Shown here: positions 16,849-28,610 of the stretch, one piece after another
Numbering within the stretch: the stretch's first letter is position 1
Layout of the letters: each line of letters begins with the position of its first letter
From: Hyphomicrobiales bacterium
GTDB lineage: Bacteria > Pseudomonadota > Alphaproteobacteria > Rhizobiales > Aestuariivirgaceae
Direction of reading: 5' to 3'
DNA length: 64,000 nt
Assembly: GCA_016185245.1 (NCBI GenBank)
Contig: JACPNZ010000022.1
Coordinates: 56,911-120,910, forward strand
The notes under the pieces: model-generated
Seen by the model: only the letters and a program-made list of their open reading frames with translations
Database searches by the model: none
Told to the model about the DNA's origin: nothing
Translations under genes and position numbers: made by a program

Positions 16849-17850
16849 ATGGCAGCAAACATCAGCGAAACCGACCGTCAGATCGTCAATGACCTCGAAG
16901 CCCTGGGCGGGCGTCTTGAAACCGTGCGCCAGACCATGGGCCGGGTGATCTTCGGCCAGGCCGAAGTGATCGAACTGACCTTGACCGCCATTCTCTCCGG
17001 CGGCCATGCGCTCTTGGTGGGTGCACCGGGTCTCGCCAAGACCAAGCTCGCCACCTCGCTCGGCCGCGTCCTCGGGCTCGCCGAGAAACGGGTTCAGTTC
17101 ACCCCCGATCTGATGCCTGCCGATATCCTGGGCTCCGAGGTTCTGGAGGAAAGCGCCACCGGTCAGCGCCAGTTCCGTTTCGTGCCGGGTCCGGTCTTCT
17201 GTCAGCTGATGATGGCCGACGAGATCAACCGGGCGAGCCCGCGCACCCAGTCGGCACTTTTGCAGGCGATGCAGGAGCATCACATCACGGTCGCTGGCAT
17301 CCGCCACGACCTGCCGCGACCCTTCCATGTGTTGGCGACCCAGAACCCCATCGAGCAGGAGGGCACCTATCCCCTCCCCGAAGCCCAGCTCGACCGTTTC
17401 CTCCTGGAGATCGACGTGCCCTATCCGGCCCGCGAGGCCGAACGGCGCATGTTGTTTGCCACAACCGGCAGCGACGAGGCCGAGGCCGATCCGGTCTTGA
17501 GCACCACCGAACTGCTCAATGCCCAGCGCCTCACCCGCTTGATCCCGGTGGGCGAGCAGGTGGCCGACGCCATTCTCACCGTGGTTCGCAGTGCCAGACC
17601 CGGCCCCGACGGCGACGATTTTGTCAACCGCAATGTCGCCTGGGGCCCGAGCCCGCGGGCGAGCCAGGCGCTGATGCTTGGCGCCCGCGCCCGGGCGTTG
17701 CTACAGGGACGCCTCGCCCCGTCGCTCGACGACGTCGCCGCCCTAATCGGCCCGGTATTTCGCCACCGCATGGCGCTCAACTTCACCGCCCGCGCCGACG
17801 GTCATACGATCGACAGTGTCATTGCCCGCTTCCGCGACCGGCTGGCCTAG
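16849..17850 (+). CDS. MoxR-family AAA+ ATPase
   Basis: Chaperone-like ATPase of 333 residues. Walker A is GAPGLAKTKLA (residues ~58-65), Walker B with sensor elements is MMADEINRASPRTQSALLQA, and VLATQNPIEQEGTYPLPEAQ is the sensor-1 stretch typical of MoxR. The C-terminal lid domain follows. It is the first of four co-directional genes (DUF58, BatA/DUF4159, glutamine-amidotransferase-like membrane protein) with gaps or overlaps of at most 12 bases. In relatives such sets help fold or insert vWA-type proteins or respond to envelope stress. The 148-base divergent gap before it would carry its promoter. Confidence 0.93.
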   Translation: MAANISETDRQIVNDLEALGGRLETVRQTMGRVIFGQAEVIELTLTAILSGGHALLVGAPGLAKTKLATSLGRVLGLAEKRVQFTPDLMPADILGSEVLEESATGQRQFRFVPGPVFCQLMMADEINRASPRTQSALLQAMQEHHITVAGIRHDLPRPFHVLATQNPIEQEGTYPLPEAQLDRFLLEIDVPYPAREAERRMLFATTGSDEAEADPVLSTTELLNAQRLTRLIPVGEQVADAILTVVRSARPGPDGDDFVNRNVAWGPSPRASQALMLGARARALLQGRLAPSLDDVAALIGPVFRHRMALNFTARADGHTIDSVIARFRDRLA

Positions 17851-17862
17851 ACCGAAAGCCCC

Positions 17863-18762
17863 GTGACCACCACCTCCGCCTTCATCCTCAACGACGCGGC
17901 CGCCCGCGCTTCGGGGGCTCTGCCGCCCCTCTTGGTCGAGGCCGAGCGCGTCGCTGCGACCGTGATCCTCGGTATCCATGGCCGCAAACGCGCCGGGCCT
18001 GGCGAAAATTTCTGGCAATACCGGCCCTATTCCTTCGGCGACAGCGTCACCCGCGTCGACTGGCACAAGTCGGCGCGTTCGGATCGGGTATTCATCCGCG
18101 AGAACGAGTGGGAGGCGGCCAACACCCTGTGGCTGTGGGCCTCGCCTGCGCCGTCAATGAACTATTCTTCCCATCTCTCTCAGGTGAGCAAGCGCGACCG
18201 CGCCAATCTCCTGGCGCTGGCGCTCGCCAGCCTCGCTCTGCGCGCCCACGAAAGAGTTGGGCTGATCGGTGCGCCGGAAGCGCCAGGCTACTCCCGCGCC
18301 ATCTTGCTGAAGCTGGCCGAGCGGCTGATCGGTGCCGCAGGCCCGCCGCTTCCGGCCCCGAGCCGGCCGCCGCGTCTTGCCGGTGCCGTGCTGATCGGCG
18401 ATTTCTTCGAAACCCCCGAAGCCCTGGCGGCGGCCTTTGCGCCCCTCGCCGAAGCCCGTGTCGCCGGCCACTTGGTGCAGGTCACCGACCCGGCCGAGGA
18501 GACGCTGCCCTGGTCGGGCCGTGTCGAATTCCGAGAAATCGGGGGCCCGCGACAATTTCTCGCGGGCAAGGCCGAGGCGCTGCGTGAGGCCTATGGCGAA
18601 AGGCTCGCCGCCCACCGCGACGCCCTGCGCCAACTGGCGGCGAGGCTGGGCTGGACCTTCACGCTCCATCGCACCGATGCCTCGCCGGTCTCCTGCCTGC
18701 TCGCTCTCCACGGCCTTCTCGGCGGGGTCCGCGCCCTGCGGCTTTCCGGCGGTGCGGCGTGA
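17863..18762 (+). CDS. DUF58 domain protein
   Basis: Partner protein of MoxR ATPases, 299 residues from GTG 17863. The DUF58 signature is RPYSFGDSVTRVDWHKSARS followed by VFIRENEWE near residues 58-87. A vWA-like fold is expected after it (TLWLWASPAPSMNYSS, LIGDFFETPEAL), although the metal-binding DxSxS motif is not intact. It begins 12 bases after moxR and overlaps the next gene by four bases (GTGA). It is probably cytoplasmic and bound to the membrane through its neighbours. Confidence 0.88.
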   Translation: MTTTSAFILNDAAARASGALPPLLVEAERVAATVILGIHGRKRAGPGENFWQYRPYSFGDSVTRVDWHKSARSDRVFIRENEWEAANTLWLWASPAPSMNYSSHLSQVSKRDRANLLALALASLALRAHERVGLIGAPEAPGYSRAILLKLAERLIGAAGPPLPAPSRPPRLAGAVLIGDFFETPEALAAAFAPLAEARVAGHLVQVTDPAEETLPWSGRVEFREIGGPRQFLAGKAEALREAYGERLAAHRDALRQLAARLGWTFTLHRTDASPVSCLLALHGLLGGVRALRLSGGAA

Positions 18763-21554
18763 CCGGACTGTTTTCATCCTTGACCTTCGCAACGCCCTGG
18801 GCGCTTGCCGCCTTGTTGTTGCTGCCGGCGATCTGGTGGCTGTTGCGCTTCACTCCGCCCCGGCCGCAGACGGTGCGGTTTGCGCCGCTCCGCCTCTTGC
18901 TCGAACTGGTGAACCGCGAGGATCAGGCCGACCGCACCCCGTGGTGGCTGATGCTGCTGCGGCTGGCGCTTGCCGCCCTTGTCATCATCGGCGTGGCGCA
19001 CCCTTCAATCACGCCCGGACAGGGCACGAGCCTCGGCAATGCGCCACTGCTGCTCGTCGTCGATGACGGCTGGGCCGCTGCCGCCGACTGGAACCGGCGC
19101 CGGGATATTCTTGCCGAATACATCGCCTCGGCCCGCCAGGCCGGAGCACCCGTGACCCTTGCCACCACCGTGCCCGAGCTTCGCCCCCATGGGCTCGCCG
19201 CCGGCGATGCCGAGGCGGCCGCGTCCCGTCTTGCCGCGCTGGCGCCGCAATCGCTCGCCCCCGACCGCATGGCACTGCTTGCCAAGCTGACGCCCGCCTT
19301 CGCCGCATCCGGGACCCTGCACGTGGTCTGGATGAGCGACGGAATTGACGATGGCCACGCCGCCGATTTCGCCAAGGGCCTCGAAGGCCTCGCCGGCGGC
19401 AAGGCCACGGTCGAGGCGGTGATACCGGCAGCCTCGCGGCTGCCGCTGGTTCTCGCCGCACCGGGCCTCGACGGCGGCCGCATCAAGGTGACAGCCTGGC
19501 GCGCCCCCCTTGCAACTGCATCGCAAGCCAAGATCGTCGCCCGTGCCGGCAATGGCCGCAGCCTCGGCGAGGCCGATCTTCTCTTTGCCGCCGGCCGGGG
19601 CAAGGCCGAAGCCCTGCTCGATCTTCCCGTCGAACTCAGGAATTCGATCGAGCGCCTGGCCATCGACGGCGAGCAAACGGCGGGTGCCGTCTGGCTGACG
19701 GATGACCGCTGGCGGCGCAAGACCGTGGCCATGCAGTCGGGTGCTGCGGCGGAAGCCTCCCAGCCCCTGCTCTCGCCGCTCTACTACGTTTCACGCGCCC
19801 TCGAGCCCTTCGCCGAAATCTCCGAGCCCGCCGACGCCAACAGCTTGAAGCAGACCCTCGATGCGGGCCTCTCCATGCTGGTTCTCGCCGATATCGGCGT
19901 GCTGCCCCAGGACCAGGCCGAGGCGGTCAAGGCCTGGGTTGGCCGCGGCGGCGTACTGGTGCGCTTTGCCGGTCCGCGGCTTGCCGGTGCCGAGGACCCG
20001 CTGGTGCCGGTGAAGCTCCGGCAAGGCGGCCGTTCGCTGGGCTCGGTGCTGAGCTGGGAAACGCCCCAGGCCCTGCAGGCATTCCCTGACAAGAGACCTT
20101 TCGCCGGGCTCGCGGCCGATCCAAGCGTGCGGGTGAGCCGCCAGGTGCTGGCCGAGCCCGATGCCGATCTTCCCGACCGGGTGTGGGCGAGCCTTGCCGA
20201 CGGAACTCCGCTGGTCACCGCGGCCCGCGCGGGCAAGGGCCTGATCGTCCTGTTCCATGTAACCGCCAATGCCGACTGGTCGAACCTGCCGCTCTCCGGC
20301 CTGTTCGTCGACATGCTGCGCCGGGTGCTCGATCTCGCCCCCGCCGCCGGCGCCGGCGCCTCGGCGCAGGCTGCCGCCACATCCATGGAGGATGCGGGCT
20401 ATGCGCCTTGGCGGGCCCTCAGCGGAACCGGCGAACTCGCCGAACCCGCCCCCGAAACCCGTCCCATCCCGGCGGCGCTGATCGACAAGGCGAACCCGTC
20501 GCCCGCCACTCCACCCGGCCTCTATCGCAAGGGCGAGCAGAACCGCGCCCTCAATGCGCCGACACCTGGCGATGGCGTGAAACCGATTGCCGGACTCGAT
20601 GCCGCGATCGCGCTCCGCGATCTCGAGCCTTCGCCCTCGATACCTCTTGCCCCCTATCTCTTCGCCCTGGCTTTCCTGGCGCTGCTCGCCGACGGTCTTG
20701 CCGTTCTGCTGCTGGCCGGGGGCCTGCGGCGGATGGGCGGCGGCGCTACCGCGGCAATGCTCGCACTACTCCTGCTGCTGCCTTCGGCCAGTCCCGGACG
20801 GGCCGAGGAGGCCCTCGATTTCGCCATGAAGGCCGCCCTCGACACCCGTCTCGCCTATGTGCTGACCGGCGATGCAACGATCGACCGGGTGAGCGAGGAA
20901 GGCCTGAAGGGCCTCGGCACCGTCCTCAAGAACCGCACTTCGGTCGAACCGGGCGAACCCATGGCCGTCGACATCGAGCGCGACGAGCTTGCCTTCTTCC
21001 CGCTGCTCTACTGGCCGGTCCGGGCCGATGCGGCGATGCCGTCGGATGCAGCCCTTGCCCGCATGGACAGCTACATGAAGAACGGCGGCATCATCTTCTT
21101 CGATCTGCGCAACGATGGTGCCGGTGCCGATGCGCTGGCCGGCGGCGTTTCGGCCGCCTCCGACGCGCTCCGCCGCATGCTGGCCAAGCTCGACATTCCA
21201 CCACTCGAGACCGTGCCGCCCGAACACGTGCTGACCCGGTCGTTCTACCTGATGCAGAGCTTTCCGGGCCGCTATGATCAGGGGGCCCTGTGGGTCGAGC
21301 GCAGCGACAGCCAAGGCGGTTCCTCCGGCAATGTCGACGGGGTGAGCGCCATCATCATCGGCTCCAACGACTATGCCGCGAGCTGGGCCATGGATGACAA
21401 CGGCGAGCCGCTCTACGCCGTCATCCCCGGCACCGACCGCCAGCGCGAAATGGCCTATCGCGCCGGCATCAACATCGTCATGTATGCCCTGACCGGCAAC
21501 TACAAGGCCGACCAGGTGCACATTCCGGCCCTCCTCGAAAGGCTGGGGCAATGA
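18759..21554 (+). CDS. BatA-N/DUF4159 membrane protein
   Basis: Large protein of 931 residues from GTG 18759. The N-terminus has the aerotolerance-regulator (BatA) hairpin, two hydrophobic helices around FATPWALAALLLLPAIWWLL and MLLRLALAALVIIGVAHP. A long, probably extracytoplasmic middle follows, then two helices near residues 635-685 and a C-terminal DUF4159 domain (FAMKAALDTRLAYVLTGDAT, later SFYLMQSFPGRYDQGALWVE) that looks like an amidotransferase-type fold. It overlaps both neighbours by four bases. This fused BatA/DUF4159 form is usual in alphaproteobacterial moxR operons; its biochemical role is unknown. Confidence 0.85.
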   Translation: MTGLFSSLTFATPWALAALLLLPAIWWLLRFTPPRPQTVRFAPLRLLLELVNREDQADRTPWWLMLLRLALAALVIIGVAHPSITPGQGTSLGNAPLLLVVDDGWAAAADWNRRRDILAEYIASARQAGAPVTLATTVPELRPHGLAAGDAEAAASRLAALAPQSLAPDRMALLAKLTPAFAASGTLHVVWMSDGIDDGHAADFAKGLEGLAGGKATVEAVIPAASRLPLVLAAPGLDGGRIKVTAWRAPLATASQAKIVARAGNGRSLGEADLLFAAGRGKAEALLDLPVELRNSIERLAIDGEQTAGAVWLTDDRWRRKTVAMQSGAAAEASQPLLSPLYYVSRALEPFAEISEPADANSLKQTLDAGLSMLVLADIGVLPQDQAEAVKAWVGRGGVLVRFAGPRLAGAEDPLVPVKLRQGGRSLGSVLSWETPQALQAFPDKRPFAGLAADPSVRVSRQVLAEPDADLPDRVWASLADGTPLVTAARAGKGLIVLFHVTANADWSNLPLSGLFVDMLRRVLDLAPAAGAGASAQAAATSMEDAGYAPWRALSGTGELAEPAPETRPIPAALIDKANPSPATPPGLYRKGEQNRALNAPTPGDGVKPIAGLDAAIALRDLEPSPSIPLAPYLFALAFLALLADGLAVLLLAGGLRRMGGGATAAMLALLLLLPSASPGRAEEALDFAMKAALDTRLAYVLTGDATIDRVSEEGLKGLGTVLKNRTSVEPGEPMAVDIERDELAFFPLLYWPVRADAAMPSDAALARMDSYMKNGGIIFFDLRNDGAGADALAGGVSAASDALRRMLAKLDIPPLETVPPEHVLTRSFYLMQSFPGRYDQGALWVERSDSQGGSSGNVDGVSAIIIGSNDYAASWAMDDNGEPLYAVIPGTDRQREMAYRAGINIVMYALTGNYKADQVHIPALLERLGQ

Positions 21555-23611
21555 GTGGCCTCGATATCACCTGGGCGCCCTTGCTGCCGCAGCCGGTGCT
21601 GATGGCCCTCGCCATCGCCGGCCTCGCCCTGATCGGACTCCTGGCTTTCGCCCGGCTGCGCTGGCTGCCGCTCCGTGCTGCGGCCCTCGTTATTCTCTTC
21701 CTGTCGCTGCTTGATCCGTCGATCCGCCGCGAGGTGCGTGAGCCGCTCACCGACATCGCCGTCGCCGTCGTCGACCACAGCCTCAGCCAGGAAGCCTCGG
21801 GGCGCATTGCCGCCACCGATGCCGCCCTCCAGACCTTGCGCGACGAAGTGGGCGCTCTGCCCAACACCGAGCTGCGCGTCGTCGAGGTGCGCTCCGGCAT
21901 CGCCTCGGGCGACGACGGTACGCGCGCCTTCGCGGCGCTGAACCGGGCGCTCGCCGAAATCCCACCCGAGCGCTTCGCCGGCGCGGTTATGGTGACCGAT
22001 GGCGAAATTCACGACGCCCCCGCCGATCCCAAGAAGAGCGGCATCGGCGGGCCGCTGCATGGTCTCATTACCGGGGCCAAGAACGAGCGCGACCGCCGCG
22101 TGGTGATCGACCGGGCACCCCGCTTCGGCATCGTCGGCAAGGAGCAGACGATCCGCTTCCGCATCGAGGACCAGAACGGCGACGGCGCCCCCGTTGCCGT
22201 CACCGTCTCGACCGGCAAAGGCGATCCCATCACCCTCTCCGTCACCGCCGGCATGCCGGTCGAAAGTCCCATCACCGTCGACCACGGTGGCCAGAACATC
22301 GCCGAGATCGCCGCCGCCCCGCTTCCCGGCGAAATTTCCCTTGCCAACAACCGCGCCATCGCGGTCATTGAAGGCATCCGTGACCGGCTGCGCGTCCTGC
22401 TCATTTCCGGCGAGCCCCATCCCGGCGAGCGCACCTGGCGCAATCTCCTGAAGGCCGACGCCGCCGTCGATCTCGTCCACTTCACCATCCTGCGCCCGCC
22501 TGAAAAGCAGGACGGCACGCCGATCAAGGAATTGGCCCTCATCGCCTTTCCGACCCGCGAGCTGTTCGTCGACAAAATCAACGAATTCGATCTGGTGATC
22601 TTCGACCGTTACCGGCGCCAGACGGTGCTGCCCCTCGCCTATCTGCAGAACGTCGCCGATTATGTGGCGAACGGCGGCGCCGTGCTGATCGCCTCGGGTC
22701 CCGATTTCATCGGCGACGACGGTCTCTACAATACACCGCTTGCCGACGTGATCCCCGCTCCTCCGACCGGCGATGTCCTCGAAGGCGCCTTCCGTCCGGC
22801 ATTGACCGCCGACGGCCGCAAGCATCCGGTGACTCGCGGCCTGCCCGGCAGCGCGGGCCAAACGCCAAGCTGGGGCCGCTGGTTCCGCATGGTCGATACC
22901 CAGCCCGCCCGCGGCACCACGGTGATGCAAGGTACTGGCAACCGGCCGCTGCTCGTCCTGTCGCGCGAAGGCAAGGGCCGCGTCGCCCAGATCCTGTCGG
23001 ACCAGGGCTGGCTGTGGGCGAGGGGCTATGATGGCGGCGGGCCCCAGAGCGAGCTTCTGCGTCGCATCGCCCACTGGCTGATGAAGGAGCCCGACCTCGA
23101 GGAGGAGGCCCTTGGCGCCAGCCAGTCCGGCAACCAGCTGGTGATCGAGCGCCGTACCATGGCCGAGAGTGCAAAACCCGTCTCCGTGACGCTTCCTTCC
23201 GGCAAGACTACGACGGTGCCCCTCGCCGAGGCCGCGCCCGGACTGTGGCGGGGGAAATTCGCGATCACCGAGCCGGGACTGCATCGCTTGAGCGACGGAA
23301 CCCTCGAGGCGGTGGCGGCGGCCGGTAGTGCCGATGCCCGCGAGGCCGCCGACCTGATTGCCACCGACCGGGTGCTCGCCCCCGTGGCGAAGGCGACCGG
23401 CGGCGCCATCGACTGGCTCGCCGACGGGATGCCGCGTCTGGTCAAGACCCATGCCGAGGGTCCCTTCTCGGGGCCCGGCTGGCTAGGCCTTCGCGCCAAT
23501 GGTGCTTATCGCGTGACCGCGGTCAGCGAGCTGCCGCTGTTCTCGACGCTCCTAAGCCTCGGCGTGCTGCTTCTCGGCCTCTGCGGCCTCTGGTACCGCG
23601 AGGGGCGCTGA
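21551..23611 (+). CDS. Membrane protein with glutamine-amidotransferase-like domain (moxR operon)
   Basis: Protein of 686 residues. Two hydrophobic helices lie near residues 12-60, the large middle contains vWA-like and amidotransferase-like stretches (VIFDRYRRQTVLPLAYLQNV, DYVANGGAVLIASGPDF), and a last helix (LPLFSTLLSLGVLLLGLCGL) sits before a short basic tail. It closes the four-gene moxR operon, overlapping the preceding stop (ATGA). Its last 60 bases overlap the 3' end of the opposite GNAT gene. The topology puts most of it in the periplasm; the function is unknown. Confidence 0.82.
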   Translation: MSGLDITWAPLLPQPVLMALAIAGLALIGLLAFARLRWLPLRAAALVILFLSLLDPSIRREVREPLTDIAVAVVDHSLSQEASGRIAATDAALQTLRDEVGALPNTELRVVEVRSGIASGDDGTRAFAALNRALAEIPPERFAGAVMVTDGEIHDAPADPKKSGIGGPLHGLITGAKNERDRRVVIDRAPRFGIVGKEQTIRFRIEDQNGDGAPVAVTVSTGKGDPITLSVTAGMPVESPITVDHGGQNIAEIAAAPLPGEISLANNRAIAVIEGIRDRLRVLLISGEPHPGERTWRNLLKADAAVDLVHFTILRPPEKQDGTPIKELALIAFPTRELFVDKINEFDLVIFDRYRRQTVLPLAYLQNVADYVANGGAVLIASGPDFIGDDGLYNTPLADVIPAPPTGDVLEGAFRPALTADGRKHPVTRGLPGSAGQTPSWGRWFRMVDTQPARGTTVMQGTGNRPLLVLSREGKGRVAQILSDQGWLWARGYDGGGPQSELLRRIAHWLMKEPDLEEEALGASQSGNQLVIERRTMAESAKPVSVTLPSGKTTTVPLAEAAPGLWRGKFAITEPGLHRLSDGTLEAVAAAGSADAREAADLIATDRVLAPVAKATGGAIDWLADGMPRLVKTHAEGPFSGPGWLGLRANGAYRVTAVSELPLFSTLLSLGVLLLGLCGLWYREGR

Positions 23612-24133
23612 GTCTTTGCCGTGATGGCGGTGGGGCGGCAGCACCAGACCATGCACGCCGGCCAGCGCTCCAGGCTCGAGTTCCAGATAGAGCAGCCGTT
23701 CCGGATTGGTCGGACCCGGCATGGTGCAGAGGTTGTGCGGCAAGCGGCGAAAGCCGAGCTTGCCGTAATAGGGCTCATCGCCCACCAGGATCACCAGCCG
23801 GTGGCCCATCGCCCTGGCCCGCGCCAGGCCTTCGCGCATCAGTTCGAGGCCGATGCCCAGCCGCTGGCGGGCCGGATGGACGGCGAGCGGTCCAAGGAGC
23901 AGCGCCGGAGTCCCTGCCTCGCCGATCGCAAGCGGCCAGAAGCTGACGGAACCAGCAATGCCGACATCTTCGTCGCGCACGACCAGCGACAGGCCTGGCA
24001 CCGTGTGGTTGCCCTCGCGCAGGCGATAGGAACTCTTGGTGCGCCGGTCGAGGCCGAAGGCTTTGTCGAGCAAATGCTCGATCCGTGGCTGGTCGGAGGG
24101 CTTGGTTTCGCTGATAAGGAGATGAAAGGTCAT
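23552..24133 (-). CDS. GNAT N-acetyltransferase
   Basis: Acetyl-CoA-dependent transferase of 193 residues. The core is LLGPLAVHPARQRLGIGLEL, the Q/RxxGxG/A acetyl-CoA loop, followed by GHRLVILVGDEPYYGKLGF, as in the YhbS group. The tail after residue ~165 (GLVLPPHRHHGKDSAPLAVP) is low-complexity and overlaps the 3' end of the moxR operon antisense by 60 bases, so its last 20 residues are constrained by two reading frames. The acceptor is unknown. Confidence 0.85.
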   Translation of the reverse strand: MTFHLLISETKPSDQPRIEHLLDKAFGLDRRTKSSYRLREGNHTVPGLSLVVRDEDVGIAGSVSFWPLAIGEAGTPALLLGPLAVHPARQRLGIGLELMREGLARARAMGHRLVILVGDEPYYGKLGFRRLPHNLCTMPGPTNPERLLYLELEPGALAGVHGLVLPPHRHHGKDSAPLAVPEAAEAEKQHAEA

Positions 24134-24319
24134 GGACCGTTACGCCGGAAGGAAGTCGAGGGGAATGCCCGGCTTGCGAAGGGCTGAGCTTCGGCGTTGG
24201 CCGGACCGTTTCAGGCGCGCAAAACCGCGCGCAAGGAAAGAGCGCGTCGTCGCAAGCCGATGGTCGGGAACCGGTTCATGGACGCCGCGCTTAGACCGCG
24301 GTAGCCATCGCGTCAAGCC

Positions 24320-24790
24320 TTACCAGCGCGAAGTGGGGGCAGCGCCGTCGAATATCTCGGCGACGCGCCGCCTGGTGCCGCCGGTCGTGCCTTCCGGCAG
24401 GTCCTCCACCGCAAAGAACCGCGCCTCGGCGATTTCGAGCGAAGTGGCGCGCTTCTCCCGGCGAAAACGGCGCAGCACGAAGCAGGCCACATGATCGCCG
24501 GGGAACTGCGGCTCGTTGAGGAAGATGCCATGCAGGCGCGGTTCTTCTTCCGCCACGATGCCCGCCTCCTCGCCGATCTCTCGCGCCGCCGCCTCGACCA
24601 GCGTCTCGCCGCGCTCGACTCCGCCACCCGGCAGACTCCACCCCGGGGCATACGAGTGACGCACCAGCAGCACCTGTGTGTTTCCATCGATCACCGCCGT
24701 GCGGGTGCCGAGCGTCATCGCCCGCGTCTGGCGATGCCAGGGCTGCAGCACGAGCTTCGAGATCATGCGGAAGATAGTGCGGTTGGGCAT
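24320..24790 (-). CDS. NUDIX hydrolase
   Basis: Protein of 156 residues with a canonical Nudix box, GGGVERGETLVEAAAREIGE followed by EAGI, near residues 54-77. The N-terminus LVLQPWHRQTRAMTLGTRTA and the substrate region (HGIFLNEPQFPGDHVACFVL) do not reveal the nucleotide. It lies nine bases downstream of queF on the same strand, so co-transcription is likely. The 186 bases separating it from the GNAT gene hold no gene; they contain a GC-rich hairpin-like stretch near 24215-24232. Confidence 0.88.
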   Translation of the reverse strand: MPNRTIFRMISKLVLQPWHRQTRAMTLGTRTAVIDGNTQVLLVRHSYAPGWSLPGGGVERGETLVEAAAREIGEEAGIVAEEEPRLHGIFLNEPQFPGDHVACFVLRRFRREKRATSLEIAEARFFAVEDLPEGTTGGTRRRVAEIFDGAAPTSRW

Positions 24791-24799
24791 GGAGTTCGG

Positions 24800-25264
24800 T
24801 CAGCCGCGCCCGCGATAGGGCGGCACCCCCTGGTCGGGAAGCCATAGGCCCTTGGGCGGCGCACCCGTCTGCCAGAACACGTCGATCGGCATGCCGCCGC
24901 GCGGATACCAGTAACCGCCGATCCTAAGCCATCTGGGCTTCAGTTCTTTCACCAGCCGCTTGCCGATGCCCACGGTACAATCCTCGTGGAAGGCGCCATG
25001 GTTGCGGAACGATCCCAGATAGAGCTTCAGCGACTTCGATTCGACCAGCCATTTGCCCGGCACATAGTCGATCACCAGATGGGCGAAATCGGGCTGGCCG
25101 GTCATCGGGCACAGGCTGGTGAACTCCGGTGCGGTGAAGCGCACCATATAGGGCGTTGCCCCTTGCGAATTGGCCACCCGCTCGAGCACTGCCGCATCGG
25201 GCGAAGCCGGGATCTTCGCCGTCCGGCCAAGCTGGGTCAGTTGGGAAACATCGGTCTTCACCAT
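24800..25264 (-). CDS. queF: NADPH-dependent 7-cyano-7-deazaguanine reductase
   Basis: Reduces preQ0 to preQ1 in queuosine biosynthesis, using NADPH; 154 residues, the short homodimer-type (type I) form. The thioimide-forming cysteine is C52 in [20 protein letters not shown] with Asp 59 nearby, the QueF motif is [20 protein letters not shown]. The start is ATG 25264 with a GAGGTGCGTG leader; the open frame continues upstream but without family sequence. I found no convincing preQ1 riboswitch in the 85 bases before it. Confidence 0.94.
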   Translation of the reverse strand: MVKTDVSQLTQLGRTAKIPASPDAAVLERVANSQGATPYMVRFTAPEFTSLCPMTGQPDFAHLVIDYVPGKWLVESKSLKLYLGSFRNHGAFHEDCTVGIGKRLVKELKPRWLRIGGYWYPRGGMPIDVFWQTGAPPKGLWLPDQGVPPYRGRG

Positions 25265-25349
25265 CACGCACCTCGCCTTTGCTCCCGTCTTGGACAATTG
25301 CGGGCGACGACGCAAGCGATTGGGCGAAGGACCGGCACGATGGCCTCTT

Positions 25350-26204
25350 TCACAGCATCGGCAACAACCCGCTGCGGAACGAAGCATAGAATGGTCGCCA
25401 GCCAATCAACTCGCGGGCAAGGGTGTTCCTGGCGCGGAACCTTGTCATCAGCGATGGACCGCCCTGCTCCGGCACGGGGGCGCCAAGAAATCGCGACAAC
25501 GCTGCCAGGAAATCGCGCCAACGCACCGGATGATCGTCGACGGCGTTCATGGTGAACCCGCCGGTCGCAGCCTCGGTTGCGGCGGCCAGGGCCGCCGCAT
25601 AGTCGGCGATATGAACAAGGCTCATGAAGTCCGCGCCATCGCCCGGCATCTTCAGGCTGCCATCACCGATCCCTGCGGCCCAGAATTCATCAGCACCGGT
25701 GCCGGGCCCGTAGAAGGCGCCGCCACGCACCATGCGCCAGTCGAGGCCGCTCTGTTGTACCTGCTCCTCCATGTCGGCGGCAGAACGCGTGACGGCTTCG
25801 GTCCGCACCGGGCTTCTCTCGTCTACCCACTCGTCGGCAAGACTGGGCACCAGCATGGCGATGCTCTGCTGCACATAGCGGGCAATCCCGCAGGCACGGC
25901 ATGCGGCGATGAGATTGGCTGTCCCTTCCCGCCGCACCCGATCATTGGCTGCCCAGCCGCCCGGTGCACCGGGGCGCGGCACCACCGTGGCAATATGCAC
26001 CGCCGCCTCGCAGCCGGTCAGCGCCGCGACCAGCGAACCCTCATCCAATATGTTGCCCAGGTGGATTTCAGCCCCGGCCGCCGCCGCGGCTACGAGTTTC
26101 GCCACGTCACGGCCAATGGCGCGCACCTGATGGCCGCGGTCTATAAGCTGCGGTACCAGATGCCTGCCGACCACACCGCTGGCGCCGACCACGCCAACCC
26201 GCAT
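25350..26204 (-). CDS. NAD(P)-dependent epimerase/dehydratase-type SDR
   Basis: Extended or atypical SDR of 284 residues. The nucleotide loop is [20 protein letters not shown]. Where extended SDRs have YxxxK, this protein reads [10 protein letters not shown], so the catalytic Tyr appears missing and the protein may be a binding or isomerase-type member. [11 protein letters not shown] and [15 protein letters not shown] are typical of the NAD-dependent epimerase group. It is the gene before queF on the same strand (85-base gap). Its substrate is unknown. Confidence 0.8.
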   Translation of the reverse strand: MRVGVVGASGVVGRHLVPQLIDRGHQVRAIGRDVAKLVAAAAAGAEIHLGNILDEGSLVAALTGCEAAVHIATVVPRPGAPGGWAANDRVRREGTANLIAACRACGIARYVQQSIAMLVPSLADEWVDERSPVRTEAVTRSAADMEEQVQQSGLDWRMVRGGAFYGPGTGADEFWAAGIGDGSLKMPGDGADFMSLVHIADYAAALAAATEAATGGFTMNAVDDHPVRWRDFLAALSRFLGAPVPEQGGPSLMTRFRARNTLARELIGWRPFYASFRSGLLPML

Positions 26205-26348
26205 TGCTGTGCCTCCACCGCCTTGCCCTCGCTACCGATGAATGTGCCCGCAAACCGACCGAAGGGCAATCGCACCCTCGACGGCGCGCCGGCAACTTCC
26301 GCCAAATTCCGATTGAACGAGGTGGGCAAGGGCGGCCGCGCTGGCCGC

Positions 26349-28600
<2,252 letters not shown>

Positions 28601-28610
28601 CAGTCAGGTC

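Noticed and set aside
25265..25349. preQ1 riboswitch before queF
   Set aside because: No H-type pseudoknot pattern or A-rich tail could be recognised in the short upstream region.
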